Origin: Cocleimonas sp. | Lineage (GTDB): Bacteria; Pseudomonadota; Gammaproteobacteria; Thiotrichales; Thiotrichaceae | Length of the DNA: 58,088 bases | Reading direction: 5' to 3' | NCBI GenBank assembly: GCA_021647365.1 | Contig: JAKIUW010000022.1 | Coordinates: 1-58,088, forward strand | Program-made: the position numbers and the translations under genes | Shown here: piece by piece, positions 15,840 through 24,662 of the stretch | Position numbering within the stretch: position 1 is the stretch's first letter | How the letters are laid out: every line of letters begins with the position of its first letter | Notes under the pieces: model-generated | The model's database searches: none | What the model saw: only the letters and a program-made list of their open reading frames with translations | What the model was told of the DNA's origin: nothing

Positions 15840-18800
15840 ATGTATTCGCGCTTAATACAAAATAACGTACTCGCAAATCTGACTTTTATATTGATATTAG
15901 TCGCAGGTTTTTTATCGTATAAAAGCTTACCTCGCCAACAAGACCCGACCATTAATTTTAACTGGATTGTGGTTGCTACAGCCTTTCCGGGCGCATCCGC
16001 ATCGGATGTAGAAACACGCATAACCGATCCGTTAGAAGATGCTATCAACGGTATGCCAGATATGATGTTTGTATCGAGCAATAGCCGCGAAAGTTCATCA
16101 ACCATTTTAGTGCGCTTTAAAGATATTCCCCAACGAATCTATGACAAACGTTTAACAGATTTAAGGCGAAAAATTCAAAGTGTCGAAACAGAATTACCCG
16201 AAGAGGCGCTGGATACAAAAATATTAGAGATCACCACAGGCAATGCCTTCCCTGCCGCTATGATTTCATTAAGTGCCAATGCAGATGATGAAAACCTACG
16301 GCGCCAAGCCAAGTTTGCCAAAGATGCTATTAAACAAATTTCAGGTGTAGACCGCGTTGATTCGGTAGCGCTGGATGACCCTGAATTACAGATAAGTTTT
16401 ATTCCTGAGGCGTTAGAAGCCTTAAACTTATCGCCTGGGCAATTATCTGACTCCATCAAGCTTTGGTTTCAAGATATTTCCGCAGGCACAACCGATATTG
16501 GCGATCAAAGTTGGTTGGTGCGTATTGTAGGAAAGGATAGCGACCCCGAGGCAGTGGCGCAATTGCCCATTCCTGGTTTAATGAATGAAGTGCCTTTATC
16601 GCGCGTTGCCAATATCCAAAGAGCACGTAAAAAAGCCTCACAAGAAGTCCGTGTCGATGGCAAGCCCGCCGTTTTACTCTCGGTATTCAAACAAGACAGC
16701 ACCAATGTCATTCAATTAGTTGAGCGCTTAAACACATGGGTAGATGCTCGAAATAAAGTTATTCAAAGCAGTGGCATTGAAATAAAAATGTTGGACGATC
16801 AAACCCTGCCGACCACCAGCGCAATCAATATCATGCAGAACAATGCGTTGATTGGTTTATTGTTGGTTTTAGTGGTGGCATGGTTCTTTTTAGGCACACA
16901 CATTGCGCTGTTAACCACCATTGGCATTCCCTTTATTTTATCCGCAACGTTTATCGTACTTGCGGCAACAGGCGAAACACTTAACATTATGGTGTTGTTG
17001 GGCATTATTATTGTGTTGGGTATGTTGGTGGATGATGCCGTGGTGGTGGTTGAGTCTATCTATTATCGACTGCAACGAGGAATGGACTCGTTACAAGCAG
17101 TGCGCGAGGCGATGTCTGAAGTTGCTATGCCAGTCACTACCGCTGTCTTAACAACCATGGCTGCTTTTCTCCCGCTAACGTTAGTACCAGGGATTTTGGG
17201 TAAGTTCATGCAAGTGGTGCCAATTGTGGTAGCACTGGCTTTAGCCATTAGTTTAATCGAAGCTTTTTGGATGTTGCCCGCACATGTACATGCAGCAAAT
17301 TTAAACTTTACTAAAAAGTCGCTCATCCAGCGCTGGCGCGAATCCTTTATTCACTGGATTCAACTTAAATATTCCAGAGTGTTAATCAAAGCTTTACGTA
17401 GACCAAAGCGAACACTGCTCGCCATTTTATTAGCGTTCCTAACGGCTGTCGGAGCGCTCGGTGCAGGCATGGTTAAAATGGACTTTTTTGCCGCGGACAG
17501 CTTACGTATTTTTTACGTGAACGTAGCAATGCCCCCATCAACACCGCTTGAGAAAACACTTAAAACCACCTTAGATGTTGAAAAAGTTATCAAACAATAT
17601 CTACATGAAGGAGATGTGCGTGCTGTAGCGAGTTATACAGGTGTGATGTTTACCGAGACAGAACAGCTTTTTGGTGACCAGTATGGGCAGATTGTTGTTA
17701 GCTTATTGCCAATGGAAGAAGGTGCGCGTGATGTTGATGAAATTGTAAAAGAAATGCATGATGACGTGGTGAATGTCATCGGCGCGAGTAATATCTCTTT
17801 TCTCACCTTGGCCGGTGGGCCGCCGACCAGTAAGCCGATTAGCGTTAAAATTCGTGGTGATAATTACCAAACAATCAAAAAAGCACGTGATACATTAACA
17901 ACTATTCTTAAAGGTATAAAGGGCATAAAAGATATTGGTGATGATGCACACGCTGGGCGCATGGAACTCACCCTAAAAATGAATCACGATGCAATCAGGC
18001 GTGCAGGCATAAGCCCCATAGATATTACAAGAACGATACGCCTTTTGGTGGATGGCGAAGTGGTTGCAGAAATGCAAGATCAAGGTGAGAAGCTACAAAT
18101 CAGGGTAAAAGCTGAGCGCGGCAGTAGCCAAGATATTGGCGACCTGCTCAATTTTAGAGTGCCCATTATTCGTGACGGCATAGCATCGAGTATTCCGCTG
18201 AATCAATTAGTAACTCAAAAACGGCAAGTCTCATTGGGTAATATCCGTCACTATAATTTTCGCCGCGCCATTACATTAGAAGCCAATATTGAGCAACTCA
18301 AAGAGAAAGAAGACTTTATGGCTTGTCGCTTACGCCCCGCATTGTATGGTGATAAGCGCGACTACAGCAAATGCCAACTTGATACGGTCACCGCCAATAA
18401 GATGATGATAGAAGGCTGGGATAAAGTTAAGCATAAATTCCCAACTATTGATTTAGACTTCACAGGGCAGTTGGATGATATTCAAGAAAGTATGAAGTCA
18501 CTGATCGTATTAATGCTTTTTGGTTTGGGTATTATGTATTTAATTTTAGGCACACAATTTCGTAGTTACTCACAGCCGTTAATTATTTTAGCTACTGTTC
18601 CACTTGCTTTTACAGGTGTTACGCTAGGCTTACTTTTTACTCAAAATCCATTAAGCCTCTACACACTTTACGGCATTGTCGCGCTTGCAGGAATAGCCGT
18701 AAATGCCGCTATTGTATTAGTATCAGCGATTAATAGTCGTGTTACATCAGGGGCATCTTCAATCTATGCCGTAATTTATGCTGCTCGCAGACGTGTTATT

Positions 18801-19271
18801 CCTATAATAATAACGACCCTCACCACCGTTGCAGGCTTGTTCTCATTAGCAATAGGACTAGGCGGAAAGTCCTTAATCTGGGGGCCAGTTGCCACAGCGA
18901 TTGTTTGGGGCGTTGGGTTCTCTTCCTTACTAACCTTGTTTGCCATCCCGCTACTGTATTTGCATGGTTCAAAAGTAATGTTCTGGTTGGTTTGGTTACT
19001 AGGATTATTGCTGTTTCCTTTCTATGTTTACAACTTCTACGTTGATTATAATTTTATGAAGCATGAGGAAATAACTAACTTCGTTTTGCTAATCATTAGT
19101 GCTGCTGCGATGATATGCCAACTTATATTAATGAGTGTCATTTTGAGAAAGAACAAACAGGAAAATGGGAACAGGCCCAAACTCATTGTTATTTTCATCT
19201 TAGGTTCTGCTCTTATTGCCTTGATATGGGCAGCTCGTTATCCCCTTCTTAACCTCATTAGCGAGATGTAG
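15840..19271 (+). CDS. RND efflux pump, inner-membrane transporter, with C-terminal membrane extension
   Basis: A proton-driven AcrB-type exporter. TM1 starts at residue 11, two large periplasmic porter domains are present, and TM4 carries the paired aspartates (GMLVDDAVVVVES). TM10 reads GIAVNAAIVLV, lacking the Lys found in AcrB. At 1143 residues it is about 100 longer than usual. After the last typical helix come about three more predicted membrane segments (VMFWLVWLLGLLLFPFY, FVLLIISAAAMICQLIL, LIVIFILGSALIALIW). No outer-membrane channel gene is adjacent. Substrate is unknown. Confidence 0.88.
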   Translation: MYSRLIQNNVLANLTFILILVAGFLSYKSLPRQQDPTINFNWIVVATAFPGASASDVETRITDPLEDAINGMPDMMFVSSNSRESSSTILVRFKDIPQRIYDKRLTDLRRKIQSVETELPEEALDTKILEITTGNAFPAAMISLSANADDENLRRQAKFAKDAIKQISGVDRVDSVALDDPELQISFIPEALEALNLSPGQLSDSIKLWFQDISAGTTDIGDQSWLVRIVGKDSDPEAVAQLPIPGLMNEVPLSRVANIQRARKKASQEVRVDGKPAVLLSVFKQDSTNVIQLVERLNTWVDARNKVIQSSGIEIKMLDDQTLPTTSAINIMQNNALIGLLLVLVVAWFFLGTHIALLTTIGIPFILSATFIVLAATGETLNIMVLLGIIIVLGMLVDDAVVVVESIYYRLQRGMDSLQAVREAMSEVAMPVTTAVLTTMAAFLPLTLVPGILGKFMQVVPIVVALALAISLIEAFWMLPAHVHAANLNFTKKSLIQRWRESFIHWIQLKYSRVLIKALRRPKRTLLAILLAFLTAVGALGAGMVKMDFFAADSLRIFYVNVAMPPSTPLEKTLKTTLDVEKVIKQYLHEGDVRAVASYTGVMFTETEQLFGDQYGQIVVSLLPMEEGARDVDEIVKEMHDDVVNVIGASNISFLTLAGGPPTSKPISVKIRGDNYQTIKKARDTLTTILKGIKGIKDIGDDAHAGRMELTLKMNHDAIRRAGISPIDITRTIRLLVDGEVVAEMQDQGEKLQIRVKAERGSSQDIGDLLNFRVPIIRDGIASSIPLNQLVTQKRQVSLGNIRHYNFRRAITLEANIEQLKEKEDFMACRLRPALYGDKRDYSKCQLDTVTANKMMIEGWDKVKHKFPTIDLDFTGQLDDIQESMKSLIVLMLFGLGIMYLILGTQFRSYSQPLIILATVPLAFTGVTLGLLFTQNPLSLYTLYGIVALAGIAVNAAIVLVSAINSRVTSGASSIYAVIYAARRRVIPIIITTLTTVAGLFSLAIGLGGKSLIWGPVATAIVWGVGFSSLLTLFAIPLLYLHGSKVMFWLVWLLGLLLFPFYVYNFYVDYNFMKHEEITNFVLLIISAAAMICQLILMSVILRKNKQENGNRPKLIVIFILGSALIALIWAARYPLLNLISEM

Positions 19272-19298
19272 GTTGTTTTTAATACAATCCATCCAATA

Positions 19299-19351
19299 AA
19301 AAGCACACCCCCCTAGTTTTACATGATGTAAAACTAGGGGGGTGTGCTTTT
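19299..19351. repeat. Dispersed palindromic repeat, copy 6 (paired arms, CTAG variant)
   Basis: Perfect 26-bp arms are separated by one base. Both have C6-TAGTTTTACAT in place of C7-ACTTTTACAT, that is, two matched changes per arm. The copy lies between the convergent RND and TusE-like genes. AAAA at one end and TTTT at the other make it a plausible bidirectional terminator. Confidence 0.92.
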
Positions 19352-19390
19352 AGTATTTAGTGGTTTAAGAGCTAGGCTAAATAATTAAAA

Positions 19391-19732
19391 TTAGCTACAA
19401 CCTTTAGGGCGAGGCAATCCAGCAATTTTATTTGCAGATTTAATCAAGCCACCTTTTGGAAAAAGACTAAAGATGTATTTATTGCTCGAACGATCTTTGC
19501 CAAATTCTGCCTTCATCATCTTCATAAACTTACGTGGCTCTGCAACCTGGTTTAAGTCGTAGAATGCTTTACGCGTAAGGTTGATAATGTCCCAGTGCTC
19601 TTCTGTTAGCTCTTCAACATCTTCAACATCTGTGGCGATTTTAACGGCGATGTCTTCGCTCCATTCGCTTAAATCTTCCATCCAGCCCGCTTCACTGAGT
19701 TGAATTGTTTTGCCGTCTACTTCGATTTCCAT
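19391..19732 (-). CDS. TusE/DsrC-family sulfur-relay protein
   Basis: A small cytoplasmic protein of the TusE/DsrC family, which carries sulfur as a persulfide on a C-terminal cysteine. Family marks are DGKTIQLSEAGWMEDLSEWSE, LTEEHWDIINLTRKAFY, SLFPKGG and the C-terminal GLPRPKGCS. The only C-terminal Cys is the penultimate residue, 112. The second, upstream Cys of true DsrC is missing, so it is TusE-like or a DsrC paralogue. Sulfur oxidisers often carry several such paralogues. It stands alone, not in a dsr or tus cluster. Confidence 0.85.
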   Translation of the reverse strand: MEIEVDGKTIQLSEAGWMEDLSEWSEDIAVKIATDVEDVEELTEEHWDIINLTRKAFYDLNQVAEPRKFMKMMKAEFGKDRSSNKYIFSLFPKGGLIKSANKIAGLPRPKGCS

Positions 19733-19829
19733 GGTTTACCTATTGTATTAGTTTAATAATTGGCGAAAGTATATCACTAGTTGCTTATGAATATAAAAAC
19801 CTTAATAAATCTAGTATTTTGGGTTTGTG

Positions 19830-20483
19830 TTATGACGTTAAACCATTATATAGCTCAATAGCGTGATCAACATCTTCATGAATTTCTAAGCCATTACCTG
19901 TGAGTAATATTGCGACGTCACTATAATCTCGAATCGTTTTCATACTGTGTGAAACCATGATAACACTTGATGTTTCACGTTTTGCAGCAAAGGCAGAATG
20001 ACATTTCTTTTGGAAGCCCTGATCACCTACACCCATAATTTCATCAACTAAATACACATCAAAATCTATCGCCATACTTAGGGCAAAGGCTAATCGAGAC
20101 TTCATACCTGATGAATATGTTTTTATTGGCTCTTCGATGTATTTCCCTAACTCAGAAAAGTCTTTTACAAACTCAGTGACATATTTAATATCTGCCCCAT
20201 ATATTCGACAGGCAAATCGTAAGTTTTCAATACCACTGAGATTCCCATGAAAAGAGCCGGAGAAACCTAACGGCCATGAATACTTTCCTTTACGAAGGAT
20301 CTTACCTTTATCAGGATACTCGCTACCTGCGATCAAACGTAAAAGGGTAGATTTTCCTGCTCCATTTACGCCCAATACACCGATATTTTTATTCTCAGGA
20401 AATTTAAAACTGACGTCATCAAGAATGATATTTTTGCCACCTTTAATATCATAGGTTTTTCTAACATTACGAAACTCAATCAT
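19830..20483 (-). CDS. Polysaccharide ABC exporter, ATP-binding protein (KpsT-like)
   Basis: The cytoplasmic ATPase of a capsule or exopolysaccharide exporter. Walker A is GVNGAGKST at 38-46, the signature YSSGMKSRLAF is near 123, and Walker B with its Glu is VYLVDEIMGVGD. The short length (217) and the segment WPLGFSGSFHGNLSGIENLRFACRIYG fit the KpsT/CtrD/Wzt class. It overlaps the permease gene upstream by 4 bases. It has no C-terminal carbohydrate-binding domain, which fits capsule-type rather than O-antigen export. Confidence 0.9.
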   Translation of the reverse strand: MIEFRNVRKTYDIKGGKNIILDDVSFKFPENKNIGVLGVNGAGKSTLLRLIAGSEYPDKGKILRKGKYSWPLGFSGSFHGNLSGIENLRFACRIYGADIKYVTEFVKDFSELGKYIEEPIKTYSSGMKSRLAFALSMAIDFDVYLVDEIMGVGDQGFQKKCHSAFAAKRETSSVIMVSHSMKTIRDYSDVAILLTGNGLEIHEDVDHAIELYNGLTS

Positions 20484-21259
20484 ATTTGACGAGCCCTTTT
20501 ACTGCTCTTTCTTTCTGCAATCAAGCCTACAATAAAAACACCTAAACACACTGATATTGCATAATTCGGTTCGTATAAGTTACTATTAAAGCTGGTATAA
20601 AAACCAGACCTAAACCATTCGACCAAGTGAATCAACGGATTATACTGAACCATTGCATAAGCTTCGGGAGATAAGAAATCTGCGGTAAAAAACACACCTG
20701 AGATAAAGTAAAGTGGCCGAGAAAAAGCACTGTAAATATTTTGATACGATGGGTAATGTGGAATAATAGCCGCGTTTATTAAACCAATACCCGTTGCCAA
20801 TAAGATGATTAACCCAGCAGCACTCATCATTTGCAAAAAACTATCAATTCTAATGGTGACACCTGAATAAACGGCCAAGCCGAGGAAAAACAACATCACC
20901 AATATCAATGTGGCCACTTCAAGAATGACGCGTGAAATGGTAATGTCTATGGGCATCACTTGGGGGTAACCAAGCAAGGCTTTATTCGCGGCTAAGCCTG
21001 CCATCACTTTGCCAACAATATTGCTATAAAGCAACCAAGGGACAATACCTGTTAATATAAACAGCCCCATGCTTTCCCCTATGGGACTTGCCCGCCCTAA
21101 CGCTGAAAATATTCCTATAAAAACGACAACATGCGCAAAAGGTTCGAACAGCGCCCAGAAAAAACCTAGCCTACTATTACCATAACGTGAACGTGTTTCA
21201 CGTAATGTCAGCGCGGAAATTACACGCCCTTGTACATTCAATGCCTGGAAGAATTCCAC
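20480..21259 (-). CDS. Polysaccharide ABC exporter, permease (KpsM-like)
   Basis: An integral inner-membrane protein of the ABC-2 permease family with about six membrane segments. LTLRETRSRYGNSRLGFFWALFEPFAHV near the N-terminus is the usual KpsM/Wzm motif, and PLYFISGVFF with YNPLIHLVEWFRSGFY lies near the C-terminus. It starts 6 bases after the KpsE-like gene and overlaps the ATPase gene, so the three form one minus-strand operon. Confidence 0.9.
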   Translation of the reverse strand: MEFFQALNVQGRVISALTLRETRSRYGNSRLGFFWALFEPFAHVVVFIGIFSALGRASPIGESMGLFILTGIVPWLLYSNIVGKVMAGLAANKALLGYPQVMPIDITISRVILEVATLILVMLFFLGLAVYSGVTIRIDSFLQMMSAAGLIILLATGIGLINAAIIPHYPSYQNIYSAFSRPLYFISGVFFTADFLSPEAYAMVQYNPLIHLVEWFRSGFYTSFNSNLYEPNYAISVCLGVFIVGLIAERKSSKRARQI

Positions 21260-21265
21260 GATAGT

Positions 21266-22366
21266 TTACGTCCATCCAACATGATCTTTAATCGATGCCA
21301 CAATTAAACTCAAAATACCCCAAAGCAATAAACAAGCTAAAAACAAAACAATAAAATCATTGGGTTGATTAGGTTTTGCAGGCTCGTCGGGTAATGTTGG
21401 GTTAACGATTACGGATAAATATCGCTGCTTCTTAGTGGCATCAATACGGGCTTTCTCAAGATTTAATAACGCCGACTCATAGGACTTTTCTGCAAAGCCT
21501 TGCTCGGTTAAAAGCTCTTCGTGCTTTGAGATGATCATGCTCATCGTTTTAGAATTTTTACCCGTAATATAAGAACTACGAGATCGCTCTTTTACAATTT
21601 GTTGCTTAAGCGCTATAACGATATTTTTAGCTTCTATAACTTTGGGTGAAATATCAGGAAAAGAAAGCTTTAAACTTTGCAGGGTAGACTCTGCTTTTGC
21701 TCGTTCAGCCTCCAGACTTTCAACAAGGTTTAGTTTTGATTCTGCATGTTTTTCAGGGCTAAGTGCTTGCTCTTTATCACGGAAAACCCTGACATTTTGG
21801 CGCGCTTTTTTTAGATTAGTTTCGGCATTCTTCAGCTCTTTTTTAGCAAAAACTAAACTATCTTGTCGGGATTTTTCAGAGAGTTTATTTACCAGTTCTT
21901 CACTTTCTCTCAGTATTGCTTTAATTACTGTTACTGCTTCTTCTCGCTCAAATGCCAAAACGGTTAGGCTAATAATGCCTGATGCTGCATCAAACTCGAC
22001 CTGTACTTTATCTTGCCAATATTCAGCAACCTCTTCGAGGCTGGCATCTTCTTCTAGTCGAGAGAGCCAATCTTTATCATTGCGCGAATAAATTTTTCTA
22101 AGATCAAAATCTTCTTTTGTACGCGCAATAACTTCATTGGACTCAATAAAGTCTTTAATGATTAAAGCATCGCGAGTTGATGAAACATTGCCTGGTAAAC
22201 CCGTGAGTGCCCCTAAAGGATCGGATTGCCCTTGTCCATTTTTTTCAATGGTGAAGTGCGCCAAGGTCTCGTATTGGTCACTGGCAAACATCGTGTAATA
22301 AGTCACACCAAGCGCCATGGGAATAACAAAAAATAGCCAGAACATGGCCGAACGAAGAAGTTTCAT
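21266..22366 (-). CDS. Capsule export inner-membrane protein (KpsE/CtrB-like, PCP family)
   Basis: The periplasm-spanning polysaccharide co-polymerase-type partner of the ABC exporter. Membrane segments lie at both ends (about 7-26 and 337-358), with a long coiled coil at about 160-260 and a second helical stretch near 270-310. PTLPDEPAKPNQPNDF before the last helix is the usual proline-rich PCP motif. No outer-membrane KpsD/Wza, kpsCS or glycosyltransferase genes are present in the window, so the substrate is unknown. Confidence 0.85.
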   Translation of the reverse strand: MKLLRSAMFWLFFVIPMALGVTYYTMFASDQYETLAHFTIEKNGQGQSDPLGALTGLPGNVSSTRDALIIKDFIESNEVIARTKEDFDLRKIYSRNDKDWLSRLEEDASLEEVAEYWQDKVQVEFDAASGIISLTVLAFEREEAVTVIKAILRESEELVNKLSEKSRQDSLVFAKKELKNAETNLKKARQNVRVFRDKEQALSPEKHAESKLNLVESLEAERAKAESTLQSLKLSFPDISPKVIEAKNIVIALKQQIVKERSRSSYITGKNSKTMSMIISKHEELLTEQGFAEKSYESALLNLEKARIDATKKQRYLSVIVNPTLPDEPAKPNQPNDFIVLFLACLLLWGILSLIVASIKDHVGWT

Positions 22367-22408
22367 ATTAGTGGTTTAAACTCTTGGTAAATTTGGTAGC
22401 GATGAACA

Positions 22409-22435
22409 AAAAGCACACCCCCCTAGTTTTACATG
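22409..22435. repeat. Dispersed palindromic repeat, copy 7 (single arm, CTAG variant)
   Basis: AAAAGCACAC, C-tract, TAGTTTTACATG. It shares both CTAG-type changes with copy 6, and the two flank the TusE-like and exporter genes. It lies between the exporter operon start and the 3' end of the LysE/RhtB gene. Confidence 0.9.
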
Positions 22436-22444
22436 GTTTATGTA

Positions 22445-23080
22445 TTAATTGCGAGACGTTGTTGCCAGTAATGCACCTGCACCCACAAACAAACTTCCCG
22501 TTATACGATTAACCATTTTCGCACGACCTTTAACTTGCAACCACGGTAATGCCTTACTGGCAAAGTAAGCGTAGAGCATTAACCAAGTCATTTCAAAAAT
22601 AATAAAGGTAATACTTAAAATTAGAAACTGCGGCCATAGTGCCGCAGTTGGATTTATAAATTGCGGGAAAAGAGCCGTAAAAAACAGGATTGCTTTTGGA
22701 TTGCTTGCGCCGACCATAAAGCCGCTGATGTAGGTTGCTTTACGTGATTTTTTTTTGATTGGCTTATTATTTTCACCATCGACTAAAAAGCTTTCATCTT
22801 TTGATAAAATTGCGCTTAATCCTAAATAAATAAGGTAGGCAACGCCTGCCCATTTAATGATATTGAATAGCACTTCAGATGTCATAACCACCACACCCAT
22901 GCCTGTAAAAGATAAGATCATGATAATGGTGATGGCAGATGTTCCACCCAACGCGCCAAAAAACGCTTTTTTGATTCCGCCATTGAGACTATTGCTCACG
23001 CTAAAAAGAACACTGGGCCCAGGTGTTGACGTTAATACTAGCATCGTGAGTAAATAATAAAACCATATCTCAAGTGTCAT
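22445..23080 (-). CDS. LysE/RhtB-family exporter
   Basis: An inner-membrane amino-acid or metabolite exporter. Six hydrophobic segments, the N-terminal TSTPGPSVLFSVSNSLNGGIKKAFFGALGG (the family's PGP motif) and GVAYLIYLGLSAI are typical. Length 211 is normal. The substrate cannot be read. It stands alone on the minus strand. Confidence 0.88.
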   Translation of the reverse strand: MTLEIWFYYLLTMLVLTSTPGPSVLFSVSNSLNGGIKKAFFGALGGTSAITIIMILSFTGMGVVVMTSEVLFNIIKWAGVAYLIYLGLSAILSKDESFLVDGENNKPIKKKSRKATYISGFMVGASNPKAILFFTALFPQFINPTAALWPQFLILSITFIIFEMTWLMLYAYFASKALPWLQVKGRAKMVNRITGSLFVGAGALLATTSRN

Positions 23081-23154
23081 TTATTAATTCCTTATTAGAT
23101 TCTCAATATTTATTTTCGACTATAAAACAAAGCAATTATACTGTAAATAAACTT

Positions 23155-23221
23155 AAGGAGAGCCTGATTAAGTCGATTAAATTTAAGCACAGAAAAAACT
23201 GGACTTGATTAGACTCTCCTT
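23155..23221. other. Long imperfect inverted repeat
   Basis: AAGGAGAG-C-CTGATTAAGTC (23155-23174) pairs with GACTTGATTAG-A-CTCTCCTT (23202-23221). There are 19 pairs, two of them G-U when transcribed from plus, and one mismatch. A 27-base loop contains a small CAG-A6-CTG stem. It lies between divergent genes, and its role is unknown. Confidence 0.6.
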
Positions 23222-23295
23222 CAAGATGCCTCTATTCTATGTACTCTTCATGTAGTGTAGAATAATTCCTTTTCATCAAAGTTGGAAAACACCTT

Positions 23296-24396
23296 TTGAC
23301 CTTTGCTAACTTTATTTTTATTGTCTTTCTGATAGTTTCTCTCCTTGTATTTGTCGTACTGGTTTTACTGATCCGTCAGATCAAAAAGGATGGGCGCTTA
23401 CCTGCCGAAAAGATGCCAACATTAGTAATGGTACTATTCCTACCTGCAATTGTTATCTATGCGCTGGTTTTTAAAGGCATTGTAGACTGGAAATCTGAAA
23501 TTGAGTTTGAAAAAAATCACATTGAGATTGAAAACTTCGTTATTGGCGCATACGAACCACTGGCTGACTCTCAACGAGAACTGTTAATAACACTTAAAGA
23601 AATGCAAACGCTACTCATAGAAATTGAAGCGTTAGAAATAGCATTTCCGAGCCACGCTAATTTAGTTCAGAAAGTAAAAGAAGAGTGGTACGCCAGCCGA
23701 AGTGGATTATACAAAGTTTACCAAGAGGCAGACCGCGAAATTAGACACGCATGGATTTCTCATAAAACCATGGACAGTAGTGACGTACTGGCAAAATTTT
23801 CTAAACAAGCAGTACAACTTAATTCAAATATAAAGAACGCAAAGAAAGATTACCAAGCCCAACTTCACGCAGTACAAGCGTCGTTAGTAAGAAACATAGA
23901 TGCCGCTAGACAACTGCTCGATACTAATCGAAATCCACCCAAATCAAAAAAACAAAAAGCAAAAAACACAGCAACGCTCAAGCAAATCAAACATTTTAGT
24001 GATCGTACAAAACTACAGCTAATTGATTTTTTAGCCAGAATTGATAGCAGGCTAGCTGAAGAATTTGAGACACTACAAGAACTCATTCGACTTTCAGGTC
24101 AACAAGCTGCAAAAGTGAGAAGCTACCTACTCGATAATCAAGACCTAGAAATACCACTGGAAAAAGTCATCACTGATTGGAATGATTTAGAAAAAAATAG
24201 CACCACCCGTATGAGCCAAATTTTATATGCCGTTGAGGCTGAATACGTTGCTTTAAAACTGGGGCTTTCTCAAAGCAACCCTGCTGTAAAAGCCATGCAC
24301 AAAAGCTTATTGGTAAACCTTCCTGCGATTGTTGGTCAAGCTTTTAAAGAACGTAAAAGTATTGATCAAAGTTACAATTTCAAAACAACCAAATAA
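23296..24396 (+). CDS. Unknown membrane-anchored coiled-coil protein
   Basis: No family recognised. The 366-residue product has two N-terminal membrane segments (about 4-27 and 41-60), then a long charged helical region with heptad-like leucines, including a lysine-rich patch (NPPKSKKQKAKN) near 215. The C-terminal portion is soluble. A TTG start at 23296 is proposed because it is the only way to include the first membrane helix: the next ATG is codon 40. A GGA lies about ten bases upstream. No operon partner: the neighbours are a divergent exporter gene and, after repeat copy 8, the rhodanese gene. Confidence 0.65.
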   Translation: MTFANFIFIVFLIVSLLVFVVLVLLIRQIKKDGRLPAEKMPTLVMVLFLPAIVIYALVFKGIVDWKSEIEFEKNHIEIENFVIGAYEPLADSQRELLITLKEMQTLLIEIEALEIAFPSHANLVQKVKEEWYASRSGLYKVYQEADREIRHAWISHKTMDSSDVLAKFSKQAVQLNSNIKNAKKDYQAQLHAVQASLVRNIDAARQLLDTNRNPPKSKKQKAKNTATLKQIKHFSDRTKLQLIDFLARIDSRLAEEFETLQELIRLSGQQAAKVRSYLLDNQDLEIPLEKVITDWNDLEKNSTTRMSQILYAVEAEYVALKLGLSQSNPAVKAMHKSLLVNLPAIVGQAFKERKSIDQSYNFKTTK

Positions 24397-24513
24397 GAAT
24401 AGGAAGTAGTCAATTAAAGCATTGTGTGGCACAAGTTATCTAAGCCTTTCCCATTCTAGCCCTTTAAAAAAGGCAAATAGTGAAGTATGTTGAACATGAT
24501 TATTAGTAGTATT

Positions 24514-24540
24514 AAAGCACACCCCCCCACTTTTACATGA
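24514..24540. repeat. Dispersed palindromic repeat, copy 8 (single arm)
   Basis: AAAGCACAC, C7 tract, ACTTTTACATGA with the C-rich strand on plus. It lies between two plus-strand genes, 117 bases after the upstream stop. Confidence 0.9.
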
Positions 24541-24662
24541 CGAACAATATCCACGATAAAAATATTTGAGGATGACAGCTTACTAGAAATTTTGATTCTG
24601 TAGAGCTTCACGCTTACTAATTCTCATTAGTTATTTTTGATACAAATAAAATGGTGGTGTCC

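Noticed and set aside
19830..22366. Complete capsule locus
   Set aside because: Only the exporter trio is present; no outer-membrane channel or synthesis genes are nearby.
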